The translations under genes were made by a program, and so were the position numbers. This document shows positions 44,514 through 55,071 of a stretch of 64,000 bases of DNA, one piece after another. Within the stretch, counting starts at the first letter, position 1; the number at the start of each line of letters is the position of its first letter. The stretch covers positions 186,001 through 250,000 of the forward strand of contig JADIIX010000005.1 of NCBI GenBank assembly GCA_027604505.1. The letters run 5' to 3'. The notes below the pieces were generated by a model that saw only the letters and a program-made list of their open reading frames with translations, was not told the origin of the DNA and ran no database searches. Source of the DNA: Gonapodya sp. JEL0774 (Eukaryota; Monoblepharomycota; Monoblepharidomycetes; Monoblepharidales; Gonapodyaceae).

Positions 44514-47500
44514 TCATAAACTCTCCACGACAGGAAGTCGTGCGGGTCTGGCTCCGAGCCTTCTGGGCCGAGAGCTTTGACCAGAAGAATGCTCCACCAC
44601 GAACGAATTGACAGGACGTGAAATTTTGCGCAGGATAGGTGTACGAGCGGGTATCGATTCCTGTAGGCGAGGTGGAGATTGACCTGAGGAAGGTCGAGAA
44701 TTCGATTCTGGCTGTAGCTGTGGAGCACCAGGGACCCGGCTGTCAAGAATGGGACATTGATCGGCAGTACTGCAAGTATTCAAGGATTGATTTTCAAAAG
44801 ATTGGTTCTCCAGAATTATTGATTGTGCAGGTTGTGCCCCGTCCAGCGTTTCAAAATTGGAACTGTCGATCATGGTGCTATGACGGTGTTGGGTCCCCGT
44901 CCACGTTGTAAACGCCAGCGTTGATCGCTTTCTAGGACTTTGGGACGTCGCTCGGGGCTTTTCCTTCTCGTCGAAACCTTCAGAGATTTCATCGTCATCA
45001 CAAATAGCCTCAATCTCGGGGCACCCTCGAAACACGCGTAACATGTCCGTGATCTTTCGCTGTCCATCCAAGGCGGCCGTTTTTTTTATTTTCTTGCGTG
45101 CATTTTCGCGACTCGCCTCCACATGGTCCGGAATAAGTTGATGCTTCCGGGCAGTTGTGACGGCTAATTGCTCTTCCTCCGCTGGTTTAGAAGATGGGAC
45201 ATTCTTGGCACCGACAAAACCTCCGTGCAACGCGAGTAAAACTTTTGAGTCAAGAACTTTTCGCTCTGCTCTCTGCTTTAACTCCTCTTCGGCCGCAAGT
45301 GCGTCCGGCGGAAGGTGGTCCCCGTCCATGCCTGTCTTCGCCGGAACGGGCCTATCCAGCAGCTTTCCAAACAAAAGCCAGTTGGCGCGATCAAGTCGCA
45401 TATACTTCTGATCTGAGTAGCACTCGTGCGGCACTCGATGCAGAAAGCGGGAAACGCGAGATGCCCCAAGACCAGGTTTCCTATGCCAAGTCATCTCCAG
45501 TACCATTGCTGATCTAGTTAGGCCCACGTAGAGAGTTCGGCGCTCTTCGGCAAGGCGTTCCGGTGTCAACTCAGACTGACCGTGAATTGAGGAGGGCATT
45601 TCTGTGTCTTCCAATCCGATCACAAACACTATTGGCCATTCAAGGCCCTTTGAGGAATGCAACGTTGCCAGGGTAACAAACTTGAGAAGTGCAACTCAGT
45701 CGGGTGAATCCAGCTGCAAAAACTTCGTCTGTAGAGGCACTTACATTGTTGGAGCCACGAGTAGTTCCTCCAGGTCCAATGGTCGACATATCTAGAAACC
45801 GCCTCAGAACGTCCGCATCGCCGTCTACGTTTGCTTTGGAATCGAAAGCGGCGCCCATCTCCACTACATCTCGAACAACCTGAACCCTCCTGCGTTCTTC
45901 ATGTGGCTTGTCACCATGCTCACGGTGAATGAAGGCTTCGAGGTCCAAGGCTGTCGTTATGGCTAAGAGGGTAGAAGATATTGTCCGTGTCTAAAGGGGT
46001 TCGAATACCGTGTAACTGGCACTCCGCAACTCAAAAGTATGTGAAGTCCGTCAAAACACACCGTCTCAAACTCCTGCCGCGCTGAGTCAACCACCTTTAG
46101 CATGTCGCGAAGTTCCGTCGTCAATTGCGGCAATTGTCTCTTGGAAATCGCTTGCTGCGCAGCATTCAGCAAGCTCAGACCTCTTTGGGCAGAAAGCGTT
46201 ATTAATGAATTGATGGATTTCTTAGGTGGGCGGCGTTTGGAACCAGCTGGGCGCTCGTATTCCTTCTGGGAGATGTGGTAAACCAGATTGACGCTGTCGT
46301 GGAAAGAAAACTAAAGCTTTGTGGATAAGAGAGGTTCAACATTAGGAATACTCACCACCTTTGTACTGCCATTCTCTCGACAGCACCTTCCACTCCCACG
46401 GCAAGTGCAAAGAAAGCCAACATGTCCTTTCAATGTGGATAGTTTGAGAGCGGTCTTTTTACCTGTCGAGGCTGAAAACTAAAGGTACCTTTGCCTCCTT
46501 TCTGTCGATAACACTGGAGCCCGCGACTACTCTGTAGGGGATACCGGATGCCAAAAGTGCCTTCTCAACCGGCTCCCTTTGTGCGTTTCTCCTAGCGAGG
46601 ATTGCCACGTCATTGTACTTCAACATCCCGTTGGAAGCATGCAAGAGTCGTTCGATTTCTTGAGCAATATATGTGGCTTCAGCCACGTCTGTTTGAAACG
46701 ACAGGAGGAGTGGAAGTGGTCCTCGACCGTGGATCGTGGAAAATGCAGGCGGAGACGATCGATTTTCGTCTGGGAGTTCGGGCATTGTCAATGTAAACAT
46801 CAGCAAAATAGATTCCGGAGTTTCTCAGTATCCGATTTCGTTCACCTTGAGCGATGATATGCTTGCAAATCTCAGTAATGCATTCGGTAGATCTGTAAGT
46901 CGTGTCAAGTGCAATAACACCACATCCGGGAAAGTCTTCCAGGAGCTTTCGGGCGTTTCTGGAATCCGCTTGTCGCCATCCGTAGATCGATTGGTCAGAG
47001 TCACCCCTGTTAAAAGCAAATGTGCAGACTAGATCTCGAAAGCGTGCACCAAACAGTTTGGGGCAATACTCACACCACTGTAAGTTTACTATTCCTGGCC
47101 ATTTCCTTGATGAGGTCATACTGAAGACCGCTTGTGTCCTGAAATTCGTCGACGAATATTGCTCGAACGTGACCAAGTGCTTGAGGGTGACATCGAAGAA
47201 GCTTAAGTCCTTGCAGCAACAAATCATCAAAGTCCACGAGATTATCATCGAGAAGGCGATCCCTATAGACTGCGTATACTGGCAAAATCGCGATATGGAG
47301 TCTGGTCGGAGTTGCAAATGGGGAGGACAAATATACCAACCCGCAGCTATTTGGCCGGCCATTGGAAGATGCTGCGACGTTAGCACTTCCGCCGCCACCT
47401 CCACAAGACGCTCGGGTTCAATTTGTAGAGATTTGGACTTGGAAATGAAAGTCACCAAGGTGCGGCGGGGAACATGGCAATCGATACGAGATGCACAATC

Positions 47501-48126
47501 CGCAATATACTGTTCTGAAAAATAGGTTCACGATGCTCGGGGGAGCCGTTAACGCGAAGAGCATTGAAATATCAATCACCTGCATCGTCGGCGTCGAGGA
47601 TCGAGAAGTTTGGGTGGAGGCCGATTCGATCGGCATACCGGCGGAGAAGACGCAGGCAGATAGAGTGAAATGTCCCTTGTAATTGAACATAGGGAACTTT
47701 CAGATATTTTCTGGGGCGGCAAACTGTATACACAAACTCACCTGCAACGATTCCCTTTCCCCTGTCACCAAGGAGAGCTATGATTCTCTCTTGCAGCTCT
47801 TCTGCAGCTTTGTTCGTAAATGTCATGGCGAGAAGGGAGCCGGGTGCCAAGCCAGCGGTGATATGATAGGATATGCGGTATATGAGCGTCCTGGTTTTAC
47901 CCGATCCGGGTCCCGCTTGAATAAGCAGTGTAGGCGATTGCGAGTACATCACAGCATCACGTTGTTTCGCATTGAGGCTGTTTAAAGCAATCGATGGCGA
48001 CGGCTTGCCGCCTTGTGCTTCGTGATGCGGTCGGCGGGGCATTGGAGTTTGCGGAAGAGAGGCGTTTGGATGGATAGTCACGATCTTGTCTCTATGTTTC
48101 GTCAGTTTCCGGTCGAAAAGTTTCAT
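44514..48126 (-). CDS. SRS2: Srs2-type UvrD-family DNA helicase
   Basis: All superfamily 1A helicase motifs are present in order on the minus strand. LNAKQRDAV (Q motif), Walker A IQAGPGSGKTRTL, Ia MTFTNKAAEEL and TFHSICLRLLRRYADRIG are followed by Walker B VDEFQDTS, motif III GDSDQSIYGWRQAD, motif IV DTTYRST, motif V MHSSKGLEWPIVFVIGLEDT and motif VI RRTLYVGLTRS. The C-terminal ~200 residues are disordered and end with LGARPARLPVVESL. The start was set at the in-frame ATG 48126 (MKLFDRKLTKHRDKIVTIHP); a non-ATG frame extends a little further. Srs2 removes Rad51 from single strands and limits recombination at forks. A segment QRKITDML in the tail loosely resembles a PCNA-interaction box but lacks the aromatic pair. 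Intron borders, for example the one joining KGIVAG to TFHSICL near 47690-47760, are partly approximate. Stops of this gene and Vps36 are 135 nt apart. Confidence 0.88.
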
Positions 48127-48525
48127 GGCAATTCTAGCATGGTTTGTCGGTCTGTTGGAAAGGCGCCATGGCAACAGTCGGTTGGCGGACCTCAGTCTTC
48201 ATCCTCCTGCCAGAACCACTCGGGAACATCGAAATCCCCAAGGAATCTGTGATGCAATAAATTGCAAAATGGCTTAATTTTCGTGGACGCTGATTCTGTA
48301 TCTTCTAATAAGCAATGAAAGAGTTGTGAACTCTCTGAGTACCCTCTCCCTCCCCTTCTTTTACTTTTTGAAACATTAAATGAAGTTGCCTTCTTTTTGT
48401 TTCATAGTGTGACTGGCAGGTGGGAGTTTCATGAATGATTGATGCCATCCGGCTTGCCGTCCGGCCATGATGGTGGAACCCACAACACCCACGTAACACT
48501 ACGAACCCACCGTCACCCAGAAACT
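48127..48525. promoter_or_regulatory. Divergent promoter between Srs2-like helicase and TRAF7-like gene
   Basis: Some 400 nt separate the two start codons. The middle (48290-48410) is T/C-rich on one strand, as is common in fungal promoters. No gene is visible. Confidence 0.4.
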
Positions 48526-51269
48526 ATGTCTCGACATCAATCTTTCGCCTCCCAGGGATCCTATTCTTCGACGTCTCCGTCGTTCCATAGAGCATCGTCG
48601 TTTCCGAGTCCCATGCATAATTCCACCGCCTCTCCCAGCTCTTACTCAAACTTGCCGAACCCATCAAATCAACCACCACTTCCGGCCTCGCTTGCCCGTA
48701 TCCCTTCTATGTCAAATTCACAGGCCATAAACACGTCCGCTTCCTCAAGTCCTAGGACTCCGGGAAGGCCTCCTCCGAGTGCAATCGGATCTTTCCCAGG
48801 TCATGAAACCATACATGACGCTCAGTTTGTCACAAAACCCTCCGCGTCTCTTTACTGTCCAATGTATGTAGCCGTTTTCTTTTGATGACCGCGCACTTCC
48901 TCCGAGTCCACACTGAGACGTCCCTTCTTCACTACCGTGCTTGAACCTAATTTCACCACACTTCCTTTGTTGTTCTACGGTTGACACTTGTTGCTGGTCA
49001 TCTTACATTCACGCCTTACCCTCAGTTGTCACGACCTTCTCAATGAACCCGTCATTACGTCGCAATGCAATCACTCATTCTGTGCTGTTTGTATACAACG
49101 AGCTCTTGAAAATGACTCCACTTGTCCGCTATGCCGCTGTAGAACTCGGAAAGAAGGTGAGCTCTCAGTGTTCCAACTGTTTCGAGCAGGACGGGCCTGG
49201 GATAATTTTGGGACCAGGAGCAATGCCAGGATTAGTTCAGAGAATCTTGGGATAGAATAGGGATTCCATTCGATGACACAGTCTTGTGACGGCTGCTGTG
49301 AACTGACTGTCGATAGAGTGAGTCGTGTGCGGACTGTCCCTACCATCAGGCTTTTGAGGAGGCGATTCAGGTGTTTTACTGTTTCAACCTTTTACTTATT
49401 CAATCCACACTAATCATGGTGACGTCATATCCGTCTCAAAGATCTCCACGCCAATCTCGCTCTAGCGGGACTCATTCTGGAGCTCCCGGTTTACTGCCCC
49501 CACCAGCGACTCGGCTGCCCTGATGTCATTCGTCTCGAGAACCTTCGGAACCATTCCGAGTCATGCGGTTTCCGACCGGCAGAGTGCGCTAATAAGAATT
49601 GGGGCTGCGAATTCAGAGGTGCGTTGAACTTCGTCTCAATGTGATTTCGTACTCCAGCAAATATCTGTTGCAGGCACGCTCTCTGAGGCGAGGGATCATC
49701 TGGGACAGTGCCCCTTCGAGAAAATAAAGCCTTATATTGAACGCTCTGAAAAACGGTTTAGTGAACTTGAGGCGCGGTTAGCCGAGCTCGAACGGGAACG
49801 CAGACTTTGGCTGGAATCAGGGAAAGGGACGAGTTCACCTGAGGCGGCGGTCTTGGATGCGAAAGCGGCAGGTAACGGGGGTACTTCATCTGGCTACTTG
49901 AATGGAGTCGTTACGGAAGACGAACGAGAGAGCCTTAGCGTACGTAGTTCCCAATGAACCCTAGACGCCTTCGGCGAACTTACTCGGCTCCTTCTATTTC
50001 ACGCATGTCACCAATAGATGTGGCCTCACGGTGACATACAATGTCGACGAACCAGTAAGGAGCTTCGTGTTGTAGTGTTGAACAACGTCCCAGCTTTCTC
50101 ACATGAGTGCTTGGAGAACAGTCTCGGACCACCGGGCAGGTGTCACCTCTCTCGCCTATACACCAGGTGTTCTCTATGCTGGTGCTTATGACGGGACGAC
50201 GAAAGTGTTTGACGCCGAGTCAGGTGCACTGATGCGATCATTCCGAGGTCACCACTTGTCGGTATGGGCATTGGCAGTCGAGCCCGGAGGTGGACGTCTG
50301 TTTTCTGCGGGGAGCGATGGTACCATTAAGGTGTGGGATATGTCCGGTGGTGATTCCGACGCTGACGATGGCTGGGAGGATGGTGTAGCAGCCGCGGTCA
50401 GCGCAGCTGGGATGGATGATGTCAGCAATGGGCAGGGTGGAGGCTGTTTAAGGACTTTGAGAGAGCACACTGGAAAGGTGTACAGTCTGATAACAATGGA
50501 AGATAGACTGTACAGTGCGAGTTCAGATAAGACGATCAAGGTGAGTGCTGTGTTTGAAGCTTTTTAATACACATCGCTTCTTTCTCATTCGCTTTATTTT
50601 GGGTAATGCAAAGGTGTGGGACTTGCACGACCTGAGCTGCATCGCAACATTAACTGGCCACACTGATGGAGTCAACTCACTAACCCCACTTGGTCGGGAC
50701 CGGATCGCATCTGCTGCTTCAGATAAAACCGTTCGCGTTTGGGACCTAGCACGATCTCAGACAATATACACACTGGAGGACAACGATTCCGAAATTCTAT
50801 CGGTGGCTTGGTCGGGCTCGTCGCAAGGTAACCCCAACGGAATGCTGTTTGCCAGCACCTACGATGCCAATATTGTTGCTTACGCGGGAGATCAAGGGTT
50901 CAGGAAGATTGGGACCATGCAAGGGCACAATTGGGAGGTCTGGCAATTGCAGTATACCATGGGAGTTCTCTTCAGTGGGAGTTTTGATCACACGATAAAC
51001 GTAAGTGACCAAATGCAGTCAGAGAATATGATGCTTCTTCATTTTTGTACTTTTATATTTGCACTTTTATACAGCGCTGGGACACCCGAATGTTCCAGTC
51101 GACACATACTCTACGTGGCCACAGGGGTTTCGTTCACGCGTTGGCATTGGGTAATGACAATTTAATATCCGGCTGTGCCGACCGGACTGTAAAAGTGAGT
51201 CGAATCTGTCGTATTGGGTGTTTTGGTTCGGTCAATCAAGGTGTCCCACCCTTCCAGATTTGGCGGTAG
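48526..51269 (+). CDS. RING - TRAF zinc finger - coiled coil - WD40 protein, TRAF7-like
   Basis: Exon 1 (48526-48863) encodes a Ser/Pro-rich N-terminus. Its join to 49026 creates YCPICHDLLNEPV, opening a C3HC4 RING (CNHSFCAVCIQRALENDSTC, PLCR). A TRAF-type zinc finger follows at ~49440-49720 (LPVYCPHQRLGCPDVIRLEN, LRNHSESCGFRPAECANKNW, EARDHLGQCPF). A short coiled coil comes next (RSEKRFSELEARLAELERER), then six to seven WD40 repeats from ~50100 (GVTSLAYTPGVLYAGAYDGT; SASSDKTIKVWDL; GHTDGVNSLTPLGRDRIASA; SGSFDHTINRWDTRMF; CADRTVKIWR). The stop is at 51267-51269, after a tiny last exon. The domain order equals animal TRAF7, an E3 ubiquitin ligase linked to MEKK3/JNK signalling. Its role in a fungus is unknown. 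The final WD repeat is short. Internal exon borders apart from the first are approximate. Confidence 0.8.
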
Positions 51270-51490
51270 CTCTGGATAGTACAAGAGAATTCTAATAAAA
51301 TAATTACGGTTTCCTCCCGAAAATGCGTGTTTACGTTGTGAGATAAGCTACCTCCTCATGGCCACAGTTGGTCCTTGAAAGTCAACTGACGATGAGAATT
51401 GTTTCTGATGTCGCCTAAACACGAGTGACGGGATTTAGTTAACAGCGATCCCCAGCTGCGATCAGGGACGTCGGCTTAAGGTTCCATCAC
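51270..51490. other. Short intergenic spacer
   Basis: 221 nt between genes on the same strand, AT-rich near 51285-51310 (tctaataaaataattacgg), which could serve 3' end formation of the TRAF7-like gene. Nothing else is visible. Confidence 0.35.
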
Positions 51491-53007
51491 ATGGTTCTTC
51501 AGAAGGGATCCCAATCGTCAATGATGGCTCGAAAACGGTGTTATCGACAAGGATTTTTCGTAGTTATTGCGCTTCTAGTCTCACTTTTCTGGTTGTGGCC
51601 ATACTTTTTCGACAATCAGTACATCGCATCGCTTCATGCAAAAGAAATCGATCCGAAGGAGTTGGCAGCATGGGAAGAACCGAGGAAGAGTGTTACGCCA
51701 AAGACTTCGGCAGCGATTATTATCTTAGCGATGGACAAAGATGTGGATGATGTTGTTGAGACAATGAGCGTTTTTGAAAGGCGGTGAGTGGACTTGGAAT
51801 ATGTCGGTCAAACGTCTAAACGACAACTCAACTCGTTCAAACATGGGCTCGCCCCACTTCATCCTGAAATTGTTTCTATACACACTCTTAGTTTTCTTCA
51901 ACGGGTATCTAACAACTATGCTTGGATACTTTTTAACGATGGTCCGTTCTCAGCAGAGTTCAGGGCCATAACAACGGCTGCCGCACATCCCAATCGCGTC
52001 ATATACGCTGATAATCTGGCTGAGCCTACGGGTATCCTTCACAATTCCCGGCCGTCCAGCATAGAGCATCTTTATTGGGGAGTACCATCCTGGATCGACC
52101 AGCAAAAGATGACAAGGCTTTGGAAGAGTATGCCACAGGAGCGGACAAATAGGCTCTCCTACAGGCATATGTGCAGATTCCATTCAGGCCTTGTATACCG
52201 CCATCCCGCACTGCGAGAGTTCGACTTTGCAATGCGTCTTGACAGTGGAATGGTCATTCACTGCGATATTGATGATCGAGTTGATCCGTTCGCCGAAATG
52301 GCGAGGAACAACCTCGTGTATGCGTTTGGAATTTCGATGACTGATGGCATTGTAGGTTGTGTGTGATAAGCTTTGTGCTACCTCGAGGATGCAAATTTAT
52401 CCTGTCAAACATCCAGTGGTCAATTCCGACCCTGTGGTCAACCACCAAAGCCTTCATCAACCAGTGGAATCATCGGCATCCCAATGATCATATCCCGAGA
52501 GACAAACGCATGCTTGCATTTGTATCAGATGACAATGGGGAAACTTTCAACACTTGCCACTTCTGGGACAATTTTGAAGTCGTGCGTTTGGACTTCATGC
52601 GAAGCCCTGAAGTGCAAGCGTACTTTGAGTGGTTGGATCTGGCGGGTGGTTTCTTCTATGAGAGATGGGGAGACGGTACGTGCTCAGTCCTGTTTGCTTT
52701 CAGCATGTCGTGACGAAAGCGGTTTGACACGGAAACAGCACCCATTCACACCCTTTGTGTCGTTCTCTTCGCTAAACATTCCGAGGTCCGACGTCTCGAA
52801 GACATTGCATACACTCACCATCCGGAGACGCAATGTCCCCAGAATCTCGTAACGGTTAGTCTTGCATCAGGGATAACCATACCCCATCTAATCCTTTTAT
52901 CGTTACTCTCCGCGCAGTTTCAAAAAGGGAATTGTTCCTGCAATCCGAAAAAAAGCTTTAATAAATGGTGGACGTGTGGGCACCGATGGCAAAATGACTA
53001 TTCTTAG
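51491..53007 (+). CDS. GT15-family alpha-1,2-mannosyltransferase (Kre2/Mnt1/Ktr type)
   Basis: The ATG at 51491 (or 51521) leads into CYRQGFFVVIALLVSLFWLW PYFF, a signal anchor of a type II Golgi protein. The catalytic domain follows over several exons: SAAIIILAMDKDVDDVVETM, YAWILFNDGPFS, MCRFHSGLVYRHPALREFDF and AMRLDSGMVIHCDIDDRVDP (where yeast enzymes have R-x-EP-x-V-x-x-x-C-D-I-D). It continues FWDNFEVVRLDFMRSPEVQA, GGFFYERWGDA and the His/Cys-rich end YTHHPETQCPQNL. A final exon gives QKGNCSCNPKKSFNKWWTCG and a stop at 53005-53007. GT15 enzymes extend O-linked and N-linked mannan with GDP-mannose and Mn2+. The family's usual 'EPGV' is replaced by 'DSGM' here. Introns near 51784, 52355, 52675 and 52860 are inferred from frame changes and are approximate. 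Confidence 0.85.
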
Positions 53008-53031
53008 ACGGTGGTAGAAAAGTCACAGTGT

Positions 53032-54937
53032 ATGTCGTTCACAATTCCGATGCCGATTTCGCCTCTTGCCACACACTTCATTCCACTCATTGCTCTTCCA
53101 ATTGTGGCTGGAGCGCTGGCATATGCCGTGAGCGTGGCTCTGGATGAACTTCGAGATTCCTTTCGTCCCGACAAACAGCAAACCAAGCAGTTTCCAGATC
53201 TGACCTCTTTCCCGGCTCAGCCTAAGATTGTGGATGGAATTGAGGGCCTTGTTGGGAACACGCCTATGGTTCGAATAAGATCGTTATCGGAAGAAACGGG
53301 GTGTGAGATTCTAGCAAAGGCAGAGTGAGTCTCATCATCCGTAAGCTTACAAAAAAGCGCACAGCAGACATGTGAAAATCTGTGCCAAATTGAATGAATC
53401 GGTGGATCAAATGAATCAGAAGATCGATTCCTCGCGCTTCCAGCTATCATGGTGATGGACATACCGCGCTTCTGTGTGATTCCTCCTTCGGTGGAATTGA
53501 TACTGGTGCACCAGCGACACTGCACTGAGGAAGGAGAATCTCGTTTCTTTTTCTGATAGAAGCATCCGTGTTGATGGGGATTGCCCTCTCACCTCCCCGT
53601 TCTGCTCAAACTCTGAAACCCCCAAGATTTCTTAACCCGGTTGGCTCCTCCAAGGATCGTGTTGCACTTTCGATTCTTCTTCAAGCGGAGCGCGCTGGCG
53701 TCATTGCACCTCACACAGGCTGTGTCGTTTACGAGGGCACTGTCGGTTCCACAGGTATCTCACTGGCTGCCGTTTGCAAAGCGCGTGGGTATGGCTGCCA
53801 TATTGTTATGCCGGACGATCAAGCTAGGGAGAAGTATGAGGTTTTGGAGGCTCTAGGAGCTGTGGTGGAGAAGGTGGGAGAAGGCTCTGTTGGGTGCATC
53901 TGAAACAGAGTGGGCATTCGAAACTTCCCCTTTTTGCGCTCGCTTCTTCATACTACTTAAGGTGCGCCCTTCGTCTATCATCGACCCTAACCACTATGTT
54001 AATCTCGCTCGACGACGTGCCCTCGAGTTCACAGAGCAAAATCGCCACTCCTCGCTCCCCGTTCCCTTCAGCCCCCGGGGCCTCTTTGCCGACCAGTTCG
54101 ACAACCCCGCGAACCGTGCAGCTCATGTAGCCACCGCATCAGAGATTTGGTGGCAGACGGATGGGATGCTCGACGCATTCGTGATGGGAGCCGGGACGGG
54201 AGGTACTTTAGCAGGCGTTGCGATGTGGTTGAAAAATCGAAGCAATGGCAGTGTGAGGTTGGTTTGTGCGGATCCGCAGGTGGGTAAAAAGATAGAGTTT
54301 AAGCTCGAGTTTTGTAATTGCAATGCTACGAGGCCTTGCTACAACTGCGTTAGCCTTCCGGCGCATCAGAACCAACTTACAGCGCATCCACCACACCCTC
54401 TAGGGCTCATCAATACACAACCGGATCACTCATGGAGTCATGTTCTCTGAGACAGAGCGGGAGGGGCACCGAGGACGGCATCAGGTCGATTCGATCGTCG
54501 AAGGAATCGGCCTGAATCGTGTTACTGGGAATCTGGCCTCTGTTCTGGATGATGCTACCGATAATGATGAGTGGCAGTTGCCTGAGTGTAAAAGTGGGAA
54601 GTGGATAGACTGGAGTGAGAAGGTGACGGACGCCGAAGCGGCTTGGATGGGACGTTGGCTGGTGGAAAATGACGGACTGTGGGTGGGGTCTTCCAGTTGT
54701 GTGAATTTGGTTGCCGCAGTGCGGGTTGCGAGAAGACTGCGAAGAGAAATCGAAAATGACGGAAATGATCGGTGGACTAGTGGGAAGATCAGAGTTGTTA
54801 CGGTGCTGTGCGACTCGGGCTCGCGGGGCTTAAGCAGATTTTGGAACAAGAATGTGATCAAGAGGGATGTCGGAGAGGTGGGGATAGCCGCAACGAGCGG
54901 GAAGGAGAGATTAGGAGACTTCGTCGTGGGCTGGTGA
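53032..54937 (+). CDS. MCY1: Membrane-anchored cysteine synthase-like PLP enzyme (Mcy1-like)
   Basis: Four exons keep frame: 53032-53324, 53627-53873, 53962-54279 and 54404-54937, giving 463 aa. The N-terminus has a membrane segment ([20 protein letters not shown]), as in fungal Mcy1-type proteins of the mitochondrial outer membrane. The fold-type II PLP enzyme follows: [18 protein letters not shown], the PLP lysine in [11 protein letters not shown], substrate loop [14 protein letters not shown], phosphate-binding [10 protein letters not shown], and [20 protein letters not shown] then [13 protein letters not shown]. The C-terminus carries [18 protein letters not shown] and [17 protein letters not shown]. 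The first intron is long for this region (302 nt). Cysteine synthases make cysteine from O-acetylserine and sulfide; physiological activity of the anchored clade is less certain. The start codon lies 24 nt after the preceding gene's stop. Confidence 0.88.
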
Positions 54938-55071
54938 AGGGTAGGTACATGCTTTTTCGAAATAAATAGATTTTACAATAGCCATTATTAGACTTTCGCT
55001 CTCTCGTTTTACTGACGTGGTGAGGGTGGTGGGGTGCATACATAGGGCTCCTTACATAGTCACCCGCTTTC

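Noticed and set aside
45063-45080. QRKITDML in the helicase tail as a PCNA-binding box
   Set aside because: It has Gln and an aliphatic residue in place, but lacks the two aromatic residues needed for a convincing PIP box.
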